This document shows, in pieces, positions 37,944 through 47,751 of a DNA stretch of 64,000 nt. This DNA is from Alloacidobacterium dinghuense (GTDB lineage: Bacteria; Acidobacteriota; Terriglobia; Terriglobales; Acidobacteriaceae). The notes beneath the pieces were generated by a model that did not search any database, had not been told where the DNA came from, and saw nothing but the letters and a program-made list of their open reading frames with translations. The position numbers and the translations under genes were made by a program. The stretch spans positions 5,022,001 to 5,086,000 of the forward strand of contig NZ_CP060394.1 in NCBI RefSeq assembly GCF_014274465.1, given 5' to 3'. Each line of letters starts with the position of its first letter. The stretch's first letter is position 1.

Positions 37944-38749
37944 AGACGATGCACGCCGCCGACCGTGAGGTGCTCACAGCCGTCGATCGAGAGCTCCCCC
38001 GCATCGCGCAGGCCGTCGACGCGATCGTCGAGCGCCTGGAGAACGGCGGTCGTCTCTTCTACATCGGAGCCGGAACCTCGGGCCGCCTCGGCGTGCTCGA
38101 CGCCTCAGAATGCCCCCCGACCTACAACACGCCGCCTGAGCTGGTGCAGGGATTAATCGCCGGTGGCGACATCGCCCTCCGCCGGTCCGTTGAGCGGGCA
38201 GAAGACGATGCGTCTCAAGGTGAGCGCGATCTCCAAGCCCACAGCTTCAGCACAAAAGACGCTCTAGTCGGCATCGCCGCCAGCGGACGCACGCCCTACG
38301 TACTCGGCGGCATCGACTACGCGCGCAAACTCGGAGCCGCCACCATCGGCCTCAGCTGCGTTCCCGGCTCGCAGCTCGCGCAGCGCGCAGAAATCGCCAT
38401 CACCCCCGCCGTAGGCCCGGAAGTTGTCACTGGCTCGACCCGCATGAAGGCAGGAACCGCAACCAAGCTTGTGCTCAACATGCTCTCAACTGGATCATTG
38501 GTTCGCCTCGGCTACGTCTACGGCAATCTCATGGTCAACGTACAGCCCACCAACGTAAAGTTGCGCGACCGCGCCGCCAGAATCATCTCCACACTCACTG
38601 ATTTGCCGCAAGACAAAGCCGTCACGCTCCTCGACGAAGCAGGATCGGTAAAGACAGCCATCGTCATGCAGCGGCTCAACCTCACGCGAGCCGATGCCGA
38701 AGCAAGACTCGCTCAAGCAAAAGGAAGATTGCGTCAGGCACTCAAATAG
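37859..38749 (+). CDS. murQ: N-acetylmuramic acid 6-phosphate etherase
   Basis: Cleaves the D-lactyl ether of MurNAc-6-phosphate during cell-wall recycling. The 296-residue SIS-domain protein starts MEKLDQLLTEARNPATENLDQLSTLEML and has GRLFYIGAGTSGRLGVLDASECPPTY, IAGGDIALRRSVERAEDD and GPEVVTGSTRMKAGTATKLVLNML, all diagnostic. Its ATG lies inside the readthrough tail of GH35 copy 2, and no separate promoter is obvious, so it may depend on the GH35 transcript. No kinase or transporter for MurNAc is adjacent. Confidence 0.96.
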   Translation: MEKLDQLLTEARNPATENLDQLSTLEMLKTMHAADREVLTAVDRELPRIAQAVDAIVERLENGGRLFYIGAGTSGRLGVLDASECPPTYNTPPELVQGLIAGGDIALRRSVERAEDDASQGERDLQAHSFSTKDALVGIAASGRTPYVLGGIDYARKLGAATIGLSCVPGSQLAQRAEIAITPAVGPEVVTGSTRMKAGTATKLVLNMLSTGSLVRLGYVYGNLMVNVQPTNVKLRDRAARIISTLTDLPQDKAVTLLDEAGSVKTAIVMQRLNLTRADAEARLAQAKGRLRQALK

Positions 38750-38752
38750 GCG

Positions 38753-41440
38753 CTACTCCGTGCGCAACACTTGCATGGGATCGATCCGCATGGCGCGCCG
38801 CGCAGGCAGATAGCACGCGACGAAAGCAACACCCATCAGCACGAAAATCACGCCCAGCATAGTCGGCGGATCATACGGCCGTACGCCATACAGCAGCGTC
38901 GAGAAGCTGGCCATCACCTGAGTCAGGCCCAGGGCCGCAATCACACCAACGGCCGCCCCAAACAAGGCCAACCTGCCGCCACGCTTCAATACCCAACGAA
39001 ACACGGCCATGCGATTTGCGCCAAGCGCCATGCGCACGCCAATGTCACGCGAATGCTGCACCACCAGATACGACAGCACTCCATAGATACCGATACTCGC
39101 CAGCATCAAAGCCGTTCCCGCAAACACCGCCAGCAAAATCATCGAGAAGCGCCGCCCCGCAAGCGTATCCGCAATCACCGATTCCATCGACTCCGGATTG
39201 TAGACCACCTGCGCGTGATTCATCTGCGCAGTTTCATTGCGAATACTCTGAAACGCAGTCTCCGACTTGTACCTTGAGTGCACAATGACGTCCATGCCCA
39301 TCATCACCAGCCCGAGCTGCTGCGGTGGCATCTGCATCATCGCCTGGTACACCTCAGCCCGCAGCGGATGCACCGCGTCGTTATCCAGCCCCCACTGATT
39401 GACATGCCCCACAACCCCAACAACAGTGGCAGGCCCATCAAACTGCTCTAGGAAGACCCGCTTCCCGATCGGATCCTCGTTGCCAAAAAACTTCCGCGCA
39501 AAGACATCGTCGATAACCACCGCGCGTGGCGCGTGCTCGTCATCGCTCGTCGCCAGAAAGCGCCCTTTCAGCAACGGAATACCCATGGCCTTCAGATATC
39601 CCGGTTCCACAATGTACCGAATCGCCCAATGCATCGCGTTCTGACTTTGCGGTTTCGGCTCGCCATCCAGCCAGAAAAGCTGCTCGTCATCGGATTGCAT
39701 CGGCAGCGCCGCCCAGGAAAACGACACCGCGTCCACGCCCGGTGTAGCGGCAATGCGCGCGTTTGTCTCCCGCAAATAAGCCCGCGTCGCATCCGGTCCA
39801 ACGCCAATCATTGACGGCGGAGCTTCAAGTCCAAACGTGAGCACTCCCTGGGAACGAAATCCCGTATCTACCTCCGAAAGCTTGATCAGGCTGCGAATCA
39901 TCAAACCGGCGCCCATCAGCAGCACCAACGTTGTCGCCATCTGGACAACCACCAGCCAGTTCTGCGCACGCTGGCGCACGCCGCCCGTTCCGCGTCCGCC
40001 ATCTTTCAACGTGTCCTGCAGATTCTGCCGAAAGACTTTCACGCACGGCATCAAACCAAACAAGGTTCCGGAAGCCAGAGAAATCAGCAGAGTGAAGCCG
40101 AGCACCGTCCCGCTCATGTGAACTTCCGCCGCGCGTGGCAGCTCTCGCGGCAGGAGATGTAGAATCACCTGCGTCCCCCACGCCGCCAGCATCAAGCCAA
40201 CCGCACCGCCCGTAAGCGAAAGCATCAGGCTCTCGGTAAGTAGCTGCCGCAGCAGCCGCGAACGCCCCGCACCCAGCGCCGACCGCACAGCAAATTCCTG
40301 CGCCCGCGCATTTGACCGAACCAACAAAAGATTGGCGATGTTCACGCACGCAATCAGCAGCACAAAACCCACCGCGCTCATCAGGATCAGCAGCAGCGGC
40401 TTCACATCGCGCACCATCGCAAACTGAAAGGAAACCAGTTTCGCTCGAATCCCCTGGTCCGCCTCTGGATAAATCTTCTCCAGCCGCTCCGAAACCCGCA
40501 GCATGTCATCCTGCGCCTGCGCCAGCGTGACTCCCGGCTTCAGTCGCGCAATGCCGTGGATGCCCAGTGGCGCAAAACGGTTATTGAGCGCAGGATTTTG
40601 AAATTGCCCGATCGGCACATAAAGATCTGCTGCACGAAAGTTGTTGATCGTCAGATTGAAATTCGTAGGCAGCACGCCCACGATCGTGTAGTCGCGCCCG
40701 TCAAGCGTCAGCACTTTACCCACCGCATCCGGCCGCGACCCAAACTTGCGTTGCCAGAAGTCTTCACCAATGATCGCCAGCGGCTCACGCCCAATCTCGT
40801 CTTCACCCGGAGCAAACAGCCGGCCGATGATAGGCTTCACTCCCAGAAGAGGAAAGAAATCCGACGAAACCAGCTCCGCGCGCAATTCCTCTGCGTCCCC
40901 CATGCCCGTCAGGCTGTAGCCCGTCCCTCGAGCCACCGCCAGCGCGGCCAGCGTCTTGTTGTCGCGCTGCCAATCGCGAAAGTTAGGATAAGAAATCGCA
41001 CCCTCATTGAAATTCGGTTTACTCGCATGCACGGTCACCAGTTCTTCCGGATGCGGGTACGGCAGCGGATTCAGCAGCACGGCATTCACCACCGAGAAGA
41101 GTGCCGTATTCGCGCCAATGCCAAGGGCCAGCGTCAACACTGCCACAACTGTAAACCCCGGACTCTTCGCCAGCATGCGCAGCCCAAAGCGAAGATCCTG
41201 CCACAGCATTTCGAACCATGGCAGCCCTTCGCGTTCGCGATATGCCTGCTTCGTCTGCTCAACACCGCCGAGCTTGATATACGCATCGCGTCGCGCCTGC
41301 TCCGGACTCATACCCGCGCGCAAATTGTCTGCGATGTGCATCTCCAGATGGCCTTCGAGTTCAGCGGCAAACTCTTCATCTGCCCCGTTGCCGCCAAACA
41401 TACCGTGCAGCCGCAACCGCAGCGCTCTCAGCTTCCGCAT
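38753..41440 (-). CDS. ADOP-type MacB/FtsX permease, 895 aa
   Basis: Order: charged N-terminal prefix (residues 1-85, with AGMSPEQARRDAYIKLGGVEQTKQAYRE), first helix (about 92-115, [22 protein letters not shown]), periplasmic MacB core, FtsX block (three helices about 350-470, with LLIACVNIANLLLVRSNARAQEFAVRSALGAG), a second MacB core and a second FtsX block ending LPARRAMRIDPMQVLRTE. The two halves each resemble one MacB unit, hence duplicated. No ATPase gene is linked. It lies 9 bp after the second ADOP gene and shares its direction and probably its transcript, behind the PadR gene. Confidence 0.95.
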   Translation of the reverse strand: MRKLRALRLRLHGMFGGNGADEEFAAELEGHLEMHIADNLRAGMSPEQARRDAYIKLGGVEQTKQAYREREGLPWFEMLWQDLRFGLRMLAKSPGFTVVAVLTLALGIGANTALFSVVNAVLLNPLPYPHPEELVTVHASKPNFNEGAISYPNFRDWQRDNKTLAALAVARGTGYSLTGMGDAEELRAELVSSDFFPLLGVKPIIGRLFAPGEDEIGREPLAIIGEDFWQRKFGSRPDAVGKVLTLDGRDYTIVGVLPTNFNLTINNFRAADLYVPIGQFQNPALNNRFAPLGIHGIARLKPGVTLAQAQDDMLRVSERLEKIYPEADQGIRAKLVSFQFAMVRDVKPLLLILMSAVGFVLLIACVNIANLLLVRSNARAQEFAVRSALGAGRSRLLRQLLTESLMLSLTGGAVGLMLAAWGTQVILHLLPRELPRAAEVHMSGTVLGFTLLISLASGTLFGLMPCVKVFRQNLQDTLKDGGRGTGGVRQRAQNWLVVVQMATTLVLLMGAGLMIRSLIKLSEVDTGFRSQGVLTFGLEAPPSMIGVGPDATRAYLRETNARIAATPGVDAVSFSWAALPMQSDDEQLFWLDGEPKPQSQNAMHWAIRYIVEPGYLKAMGIPLLKGRFLATSDDEHAPRAVVIDDVFARKFFGNEDPIGKRVFLEQFDGPATVVGVVGHVNQWGLDNDAVHPLRAEVYQAMMQMPPQQLGLVMMGMDVIVHSRYKSETAFQSIRNETAQMNHAQVVYNPESMESVIADTLAGRRFSMILLAVFAGTALMLASIGIYGVLSYLVVQHSRDIGVRMALGANRMAVFRWVLKRGGRLALFGAAVGVIAALGLTQVMASFSTLLYGVRPYDPPTMLGVIFVLMGVAFVACYLPARRAMRIDPMQVLRTE

Positions 41441-41449
41441 TCTCTCTCC

Positions 41450-44191
41450 TTATTCTGCCCGCAGTGCTTGCATGGGGTCGATACGCGAGGCTCGCCGCGC
41501 CGGCAGATACGCCGCTGCTGCCGCAACCGCAAATAAAAACACCACCGCGCACACATAAATCAGAGGATCGGCAACACTGCTGCCGCCGATCAGCTTCGCG
41601 CCGCCGCCCATTCCCGAATCCGTGAAAGATAAGGTCGCAATACTGCGCGCCATCGCCAGCGACAGCAACGCGCCCACAGCCAGCCCGGCGCCTGCCAGCA
41701 TCAACCCCTGCCGCACCACCATTGCGATCACGTTAGTACGCCGCGCTCCCAGCGCCATGCGCACACCGATCTCCTGCGTTCTCTGCGCCACCGCATACGC
41801 CATCACGCTGTACAGGCCAATCGCTGCCAGCAGGACCGCCAGGCCTCCCATCACCGTCAGCAGACTCGCCGCCACCTTCTGCGGATACAGCGATGCCCCG
41901 ATAAACTCCCGCAGCGGCGAGACATCGAACACAGAAACATTCGGATCAAGCTCGTGGACCTTCGCCTGCAGCACCGGCAGCGCATGCTCAGGATTACCCC
42001 GCGTACGCACATAGAAAGCCAGGTTCATGTCCTCGCGATACACCTGCCGGAAAGGAAAGTACGTATACGGCAGCGGCGACTCGCTCAGGTAGTGATATTT
42101 GCTGTCTTTTGCCACTCCCACTACGCGAAACCACATGCCCCATCCATGGATGCGATGCCCGACCGGATCGCGTCCGGCAAAGAACCTCCGCGCGAAGGCT
42201 TCATTCACAATCATCACCGGCTGCGCATTTTCACCATCATGCTCGGTAAAGTTCCGCCCCTCCACCAGAGGAATCCGCATCGCGTTCAGATAATCAGGCG
42301 AAACCACGTTGCGAAAGATTTTCATATTCTCGCCGGGACCGGGCGTATAGCCCTCCACGCGCAGATCCTCCCACCAGCTCGGCTCAAAGCCCAGCGGAAC
42401 ACCATCGGAATAAGCTGCCTGCACGACTCCCGGAGCCGCCTCCATCTTCTGTTGCAAACGGCGGCAGAATTCTTTGCGCTGCTCCAGGTCATACCCGCTC
42501 GTCGCCAGATAAAACTGGCCCAGAAGCACGTGATTCGGCTCAAAGCCCGGATCGATCCGCATGGTCGCAGCAAACCCACGGGCAAAAAGACCAGCCCCGA
42601 TCAACGCCACCAGCGCCAGCGCAACCTCAGCCATCACCAGCACAGAGCGCAGTTTGTTCCGGTGCCTGCCTGCCGCTCCATTCCGTCCTGCTTCGTTCAG
42701 CTTTGTGCTCAAACCTGCCCGGCTCGACTGCAATGCCGGAAACAGTCCGGCGGTCAATGCCACCAACCCGCATAAGCCAGCAGTAAAAGCCAGCACGCGA
42801 ACATTCAGCACAGCGCCCATCCCCATCTTCACGCCCAGAATCATTTGGCCTGGAGGCATCAAATATTGAAGCGTGTGGCTCATCCACTGAGCCGCAACCA
42901 GGCCCAGCACTCCGCCTGCAGACGTCAGTAACAGGCTTTCCGTAAGCACCTGGCGCATAAGCCGCGCGCGTCCCGCTCCCAGCGCCAGACGCATGCTGAA
43001 CTCTTTCTCGCGCACCGTCGCTCGCGCCAGCAGCAGGTTCGCAATATTCACGCACACAATCAACAGCACCAGCACGCACACGCCCATCAGGATGCGCAGC
43101 GGAGACTCCAGCATCGCCGCAGGCCCATAGGGAGACTTGTTCAGAGGCAGCAGCGTCGCGCTCATTCCTTCGCTTACGTCCGCATTGGCAACTGCCATCC
43201 GCCCGGCCAGCGCGGCCAGCTCCTGCCTTGCCTGCTCCAGCGTCACTCCCGGCTTCAGCCTCGCGATGCCCAGCATGTTCCGGTTCTGGCGATTGCGCAG
43301 CACCATCCGAGGCTCGACGCCATTCAGCACCGTTTGCTGCATATACGGAACCCACATATCGAACGCCACCGCACCCATCGACCCATGAAATTCCGGAGCA
43401 GCCACACCCAGCACTGTCAACTCATGGCGATTCACACGAATTGTTTTGCCAACGATGGCGGGGTCTGCGGCGTAGTGCGACCGCCAATAGCGATCGCTGA
43501 GCACCACTACGGGAAAAGCTCCCGGCTTATCGTCGTATTCGGGTGGGCCGAAAACCCGTCCAATCTCAGCCTGCGCACCCAGCACGTCGAAGAAATTCCC
43601 CGACACCAGTTCGCCCCAGGCCCGCTCCGCGTGATCGTCATGCCCCACGCTGAGAGCAGTGGGCCGCATCACCGCAATCTTCTGGAGCAACTTCAGGTGA
43701 TCGCGAAAATCCTGATAGTCGGGATACGAGGTCGGCACAAACTCGCCATTCGGAGTCACTGTCTCGAAATCCACAAGCCTCTCCGGCTGCATTACTCCGC
43801 TCAGCGGACGCAGCAGCACAGAGTCGGTCCAGAGAAAAACAGTTGTGGTTGTGCCCAGGCCAACCGCAAGCGTCAGGATTGCCACCGAGGCAAATCCACG
43901 ATGACGCGCGAGCATCCGCAACCCGTAACGAATATCCTGCCACAAGTTTTCAAGTAGCGGAACCGTGCTCCGCTCTCGATAAGCCTGCTTTGCCTGCTCC
44001 AGCCCGCCGAGCTTGATATACGCATCGCGGCGCGCCTGCTCCGGACTCATGCCCGAACGCAGATTGTCCTCGATGTGCATTTGCAGATGGCTCTCAAGCT
44101 CCACCGCAAACTCATCACGTGTTCTATGAGCGCCGAACGCGCCGCCGAGCCGCATCCGTAGTGCCCGCAGTTTTCCTCGAAGCGAATCCAT
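41450..44191 (-). CDS. ADOP-type MacB/FtsX permease, 913 aa
   Basis: Paralogue of the previous gene with the same plan: prefix MDSLRGKLRALRMRLGGAFGAHRTRDEFAVELESHLQMHIEDNL, GMSPEQARRDAYIKLGGLEQAKQAYRE, first helix near residue 105, MacB core, FtsX block with VNIANLLLARATVREKEFSMRLALGAG, second core, and final LPARRASRIDPMQALRAE. Its ATG overlaps the PadR stop by one base (TAATG), which implies translational coupling to the regulator. Family knowledge says that ADOP genes often follow PadR regulators; transported substrate is unknown. Confidence 0.95.
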   Translation of the reverse strand: MDSLRGKLRALRMRLGGAFGAHRTRDEFAVELESHLQMHIEDNLRSGMSPEQARRDAYIKLGGLEQAKQAYRERSTVPLLENLWQDIRYGLRMLARHRGFASVAILTLAVGLGTTTTVFLWTDSVLLRPLSGVMQPERLVDFETVTPNGEFVPTSYPDYQDFRDHLKLLQKIAVMRPTALSVGHDDHAERAWGELVSGNFFDVLGAQAEIGRVFGPPEYDDKPGAFPVVVLSDRYWRSHYAADPAIVGKTIRVNRHELTVLGVAAPEFHGSMGAVAFDMWVPYMQQTVLNGVEPRMVLRNRQNRNMLGIARLKPGVTLEQARQELAALAGRMAVANADVSEGMSATLLPLNKSPYGPAAMLESPLRILMGVCVLVLLIVCVNIANLLLARATVREKEFSMRLALGAGRARLMRQVLTESLLLTSAGGVLGLVAAQWMSHTLQYLMPPGQMILGVKMGMGAVLNVRVLAFTAGLCGLVALTAGLFPALQSSRAGLSTKLNEAGRNGAAGRHRNKLRSVLVMAEVALALVALIGAGLFARGFAATMRIDPGFEPNHVLLGQFYLATSGYDLEQRKEFCRRLQQKMEAAPGVVQAAYSDGVPLGFEPSWWEDLRVEGYTPGPGENMKIFRNVVSPDYLNAMRIPLVEGRNFTEHDGENAQPVMIVNEAFARRFFAGRDPVGHRIHGWGMWFRVVGVAKDSKYHYLSESPLPYTYFPFRQVYREDMNLAFYVRTRGNPEHALPVLQAKVHELDPNVSVFDVSPLREFIGASLYPQKVAASLLTVMGGLAVLLAAIGLYSVMAYAVAQRTQEIGVRMALGARRTNVIAMVVRQGLMLAGAGLAVGALLSLAMARSIATLSFTDSGMGGGAKLIGGSSVADPLIYVCAVVFLFAVAAAAAYLPARRASRIDPMQALRAE

Positions 44192-44532
44192 TACGACTCC
44201 TCGGCAGGCGAGAGAAACCGCGCAAGAATGGCCGTCGCCTGCTCCCAGTCACGCGCCTCACGCTCCAGTTGCTTTCTTCCCGCGCGTGTCAGCTTGTAGA
44301 ACTTCGCTTTGCGATTGTTCTCAGACAATCCCCACTCCGAAGCGATGTAGCCTTCCTGCTCCAGCTTCAGCAGAGCCGGATACAGCGTCCCATAGTTCAG
44401 CGACAATAGATGGCCGCTCGTCTGTTCAATCCGCCGCGCGATGCCATATCCGTGAATCGGCCCCATCGTTTCCAGCGTTTTCAGAACCATCAGCGCCAGA
44501 GTTCCCTGCCAAACGTCGGTTTTATCTCCCAT
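44191..44532 (-). CDS. PadR-family transcriptional regulator
   Basis: A 113-residue winged-helix repressor: TDVWQGTLALMVLKTLETMGPIHGYGIARRIEQTSG, NYGTLYPALLKLEQEGYIASEWG and RKAKFYKLTRAGRKQLERE are textbook PadR. AGGAGAGAC precedes the ATG. Upstream, at about 44551-44594, ACC(A)TAGGT-like and CCTATTGCC-like half sites repeat and could be its operator, so autoregulation of padR and the two ADOP genes is likely. First gene of that operon; divergent from the amidohydrolase gene. Confidence 0.94.
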   Translation of the reverse strand: MGDKTDVWQGTLALMVLKTLETMGPIHGYGIARRIEQTSGHLLSLNYGTLYPALLKLEQEGYIASEWGLSENNRKAKFYKLTRAGRKQLEREARDWEQATAILARFLSPAEES

Positions 44533-44663
44533 GTCTCTCCTATTGTCTAACCATAGGTATGATTACGCGCTCTTCTATGGTTTGGCAATAGGTAAATTAG
44601 CAAGCCCATAAACCACACTGTCTGCTAGACTTGGCCCACATCTTCATCTTCCGAGACACCACA

Positions 44664-45974
44664 ATGACAACCATCGCCCGCCGTTTTCTTTGCCTGTTTT
44701 TGCCAGCCCTGCTGCTTCCACTCTTGCCAGTCGCAGCGCAACAACCACCGACGCGAACGCTCATCCGCGCCGGGCACGTCATCGACGTACACACCGGCAA
44801 CCAATCCGCAGACCAGACCATCATCGTCACCGGCGACAGCATCACAGCCGTCGCGCCGACAGCTTCCACGCCAACCCAGACAGGTGATAAAGAGATCGAT
44901 CTGCGCAGCATGACCGTGCTTCCCGGCCTCATCGATGTGCACACACACCTCACGATGGACACGAATTTCGACCCGTATCACGAACTCTCGACCAGCGTCG
45001 CCAAGAGCGCCCTGATCGGCGCTCGCAATGCCAAGGTTACGCTCGAAGCTGGATTCACTACCGTCCGCAATGTCGGCGCCGATGGTTACGCAGATGTCGA
45101 TCTACGCGACGCTATCAATGAAGGCCTGGTCGAAGGTCCCCACATGCAGGTCAGCGGTCCGCTGCTCGGCATCACCGGAGGCCACTGCGACGACAATCTT
45201 CTTCCCTTCCAATTCCATCAGACCACAGACGGCGTAGCAGACGGTGTTGAAGCCGTGCAGCATAAGGTTCGCGAGGTCATCAAATATGGCGCAGACCTCA
45301 TCAAGGTCTGCGCCACCGGCGGCGTCCTGTCCAAAGGCGACGATCCACAGGCCTCCCAGTACACTCTCGAAGAGTTAAAAGCCATCGTCGCCGATGCACA
45401 CCGTCTCGGCCGCAAAGTAGCCGCCCACGCTCATGGAGCGCAGGGCATCCTTTGGGCCACGGAAGCGGGCGTCGACTCCATCGAGCACGGCTCCTACATG
45501 AACGACGAAGACATCGCCGCCATGAAGCAGCACGGCACCTACTTCGTGCCTACCGCATACTTAATCGACTGGATGCAGCAGTACGGAAACCTGCCCGCGT
45601 TCTACAAACAAAAAATGAAAGACGTGAGCGCCGTTGAAAAAGCAAACGCCAAGAAAGCCATTGCAGCCGGCGTAAAGGTAGCGCTCGGCACAGACGCCGC
45701 CGTCTATCCGCACGGACTCAACGCCCATGAGTTGGACGTCTACGTGAATCAGTTCGGCATGACACCGCTCGCCGCCCTGCAAACAGCAACCCTCAACGCC
45801 GCCGACCTCATGAGTTGGACAAGCCACGTAGGCTCGCTCGAGCCTGGCAAATGGGCCGACGTTATCGCAGTCAATGGCGATCCGCTCAAAGACATCCGCC
45901 TGCTCCAGAACGTCCAGTTCGTCATGAAATCCGGCGTCGTCTACAAAAGCGTCACCGGGACCGCGGCGCAATGA
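44664..45974 (+). CDS. Secreted amidohydrolase (imidazolonepropionase/Xaa-Pro dipeptidase-like)
   Basis: The 436 residues start with a signal peptide (MTTIARRFLCLFLPALLLPLLPVAAQ). The metal-dependent amidohydrolase barrel shows VLPGLIDVHTHL (H-x-H), DLIKVCATGGV (metal-bridging lysine), KVAAHAHG, DSIEHGSYM and LGTDAAVYPHG (final aspartate). Related proteins hydrolyse cyclic amides or dipeptides in the periplasm. I start at ATG 44664 rather than TTG 44631 because this gives the signal peptide. Its stop overlaps the next ATG (ATGA). Confidence 0.9.
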   Translation: MTTIARRFLCLFLPALLLPLLPVAAQQPPTRTLIRAGHVIDVHTGNQSADQTIIVTGDSITAVAPTASTPTQTGDKEIDLRSMTVLPGLIDVHTHLTMDTNFDPYHELSTSVAKSALIGARNAKVTLEAGFTTVRNVGADGYADVDLRDAINEGLVEGPHMQVSGPLLGITGGHCDDNLLPFQFHQTTDGVADGVEAVQHKVREVIKYGADLIKVCATGGVLSKGDDPQASQYTLEELKAIVADAHRLGRKVAAHAHGAQGILWATEAGVDSIEHGSYMNDEDIAAMKQHGTYFVPTAYLIDWMQQYGNLPAFYKQKMKDVSAVEKANAKKAIAAGVKVALGTDAAVYPHGLNAHELDVYVNQFGMTPLAALQTATLNAADLMSWTSHVGSLEPGKWADVIAVNGDPLKDIRLLQNVQFVMKSGVVYKSVTGTAAQ

Positions 45975-46705
45975 AGGCAACGCAGTTTGAATTTCGCTTC
46001 CGCGTCGTAATCGCCTTCCTGCTTTACGTCCTAGGCTTCTGGGCCCCGTGGGCGCGATACCTCGGCGGCTCTGGTCGCGTCTCCACCACGTGGCTCGAGC
46101 TACCCGGCGCACTCGCCAGCGCTCACTGGCTCTCGCTCGAAAACGCGACCATCCTGGTCACCGTCATCGCACTCGCATGCGCCATCAAGGGAACGATCTT
46201 CCGCGTCTGGGGCACTGCTTATCTCGGAACCGCCATTGTGCACGACAAGTCCATGCACGGCGCAGGAGTCGTGGCCGCCGGCCCCTATCGCTACACCCGC
46301 AACCCGCTCTACATGGGCACGCTCATCTTTGCGATTGCCGTCTCGATCCTGATGCCACCCACCGGAGCCATCTTCTTCCTCGCCGCGCAAGCCATTTTCT
46401 ACTACCGCCTCATCCTCGGCGAGGAAGCCTACCTTGCCACGCAGCAAGGCGAAGCCTACCTCGCATACAAACAGAAGGTCCCGCGTTTCTGGCGCAGCCT
46501 GCGTGCCCGCGTTCCGGCGGCTCCGGCTAAACCGCAATGGCTCACCAGCCTGCTGGCAGAAAGCTACTACGTCGGCTTTACCGCGTGTTTCGCCATTCTC
46601 GCGTGGCGCTATAACGCTTACCTGCTGATCAAGTGCATCATCATATGTTTCGGGGCATCATTAGTCATTCGGGCTATACTGCCCCAGACACCAAAACATG
46701 ATTGA
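45971..46705 (+). CDS. Isoprenylcysteine methyltransferase-like membrane protein
   Basis: A 244-residue protein with about five membrane helices and the SAM-binding signature GPYRYTRNPLYMG (residues about 100-112) followed by LGEEAYLATQQGEAYLAYKQKVPRFW, as in ICMT/phospholipid methyltransferases. The start ATG overlaps the amidohydrolase stop; the longer frame to 45815 is shadow. Its end overlaps the start of marC by 8 bp, so the three genes form one operon. The methyl acceptor is unknown. Confidence 0.87.
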   Translation: MKATQFEFRFRVVIAFLLYVLGFWAPWARYLGGSGRVSTTWLELPGALASAHWLSLENATILVTVIALACAIKGTIFRVWGTAYLGTAIVHDKSMHGAGVVAAGPYRYTRNPLYMGTLIFAIAVSILMPPTGAIFFLAAQAIFYYRLILGEEAYLATQQGEAYLAYKQKVPRFWRSLRARVPAAPAKPQWLTSLLAESYYVGFTACFAILAWRYNAYLLIKCIIICFGASLVIRAILPQTPKHD

Positions 46706-47378
46706 TATCTTGCATGACATTGCTGCCGTTGCCGAATCCACGACCCTCGTCGTCGGCGCCCTCTTTCCCATCGTCAATCCGCTGGGAAGCGCGGCCATCT
46801 TCATCAACATGATCGGAGGAGTCGAGCAGCCGCTGCAGCGCGCTCTCTCCCAAAAGATCGCGATTTACAGCTTCTTTCTGCTCGTCTGCTCACTGTTGTG
46901 GGGCGTAAAGATTCTCACCTTCTTCGGCATCTCGATCTACGCGGTCCAAATCGGCGGAGGGCTGGTCGTGGCGGCCACCGGATGGACTCTGCTGGCGCAG
47001 GGGAGCAGCGGCGTCAACACAAAAACTGTCGGCGAGGAAAACATCCTCGACCATGCCTTCTATCCCTACACGCTGCCTATCACCGTTGGTCCCGGATCCA
47101 TCTCCGTGGCCATCACTCTTGGCGCGCATCTGCCCGCGGAGTTGCACACCGACTCAATTTTTTCTCCCAAAGTGCTGATCGCCGCGCTTGTGGGCATCGC
47201 GCTCGTTTGCTTCATCGTATTCATCTGCTACCGCTACGCCAGCGCAGCCGAACGCCTGCTGGGAAGCGCCGGCACCTCGGTCGTGATGCGCCTGTCATCC
47301 TTCATTCTGATGTGCATTGGTGTGCAGATTGTCGCCAGCGGCATCAAGGCCTATCTGGCAACCGTTCATCAACTCTGA
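46698..47378 (+). CDS. MarC-family integral membrane protein
   Basis: A 226-residue UPF0056/MarC protein with six membrane helices. LFPIVNPLGSAAIFINMIGG near the N-terminus and YPYTLPITVGPGSISVAITLGAH in the middle are the family's two repeated motifs. Despite the name, the family is not shown to confer drug resistance. Last gene of the three-gene operon and followed by a perfect terminator. Confidence 0.93.
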   Translation: MIDILHDIAAVAESTTLVVGALFPIVNPLGSAAIFINMIGGVEQPLQRALSQKIAIYSFFLLVCSLLWGVKILTFFGISIYAVQIGGGLVVAATGWTLLAQGSSGVNTKTVGEENILDHAFYPYTLPITVGPGSISVAITLGAHLPAELHTDSIFSPKVLIAALVGIALVCFIVFICYRYASAAERLLGSAGTSVVMRLSSFILMCIGVQIVASGIKAYLATVHQL

Positions 47379-47383
47379 AACAA

Positions 47384-47417
47384 AAAAGGAAACGGAACAA
47401 TCCGTTTCCTTTTCTTC
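47384..47417. terminator. Bidirectional intrinsic terminator
   Basis: 13-bp perfect stem AAAAGGAAACGGA (47384-47396), loop ACAA, TCCGTTTCCTTTT (47401-47413), then CTTC. A runs on the left and T runs on the right serve both marC (plus) and HU (minus). Confidence 0.92.
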
Positions 47418-47454
47418 GAGCGGCGCAATGCGCCTTGAATTTTTTTCTCTGGTC

Positions 47455-47751
47455 CTACTTCTTCGGCGGAGCGATAACGTCCTTCGCAGCCTTCGCCACG
47501 CGGAACTTCACCACAGTCTTCGCCTTGATCTTGATCTGTTCGCCGGTCTGCGGGTTGCGGCCGATGCGCGCTTTGCGCTCCGCCTTCACCAGGCGTCCGA
47601 GTCCGGGAATTACGAAGAGGCCGTTCTTCTTCGTTTCCTTGATCGCTGTTTCCGCAAGCAGATCAAGGAATCCAGCCGCCTGCTTGTTGGTGAGTTCGAG
47701 CTTCTCCGCAATGTGGCGGACAAGGGCTGTTTTGGTCATTCCAGTTGCCAT
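47455..47751 (-). CDS. HU-family nucleoid protein
   Basis: A 98-residue DNA-bending protein: MTKTALVRHIAEKLELTNKQAAGFLDLLAETAIKETKKNG, then the beta-arm region FVIPGLGRLVKAERKARIGRNPQTGEQIKI and KFRVAKAAKDVI. The arm sequence RNPQTGE is the HU/IHF signature. I start at the ATG giving MATGMTKTAL, with AGGAGGA 12 bases upstream; the frame extends to 47847 without support. Confidence 0.95.
   Translation of the reverse strand: MATGMTKTALVRHIAEKLELTNKQAAGFLDLLAETAIKETKKNGLFVIPGLGRLVKAERKARIGRNPQTGEQIKIKAKTVVKFRVAKAAKDVIAPPKK

Noticed and set aside
40556-41536. Plus-strand open frame of 326 codons
   Set aside because: Shadow of the two ADOP genes on the other strand, arginine/glutamine/histidine-rich.
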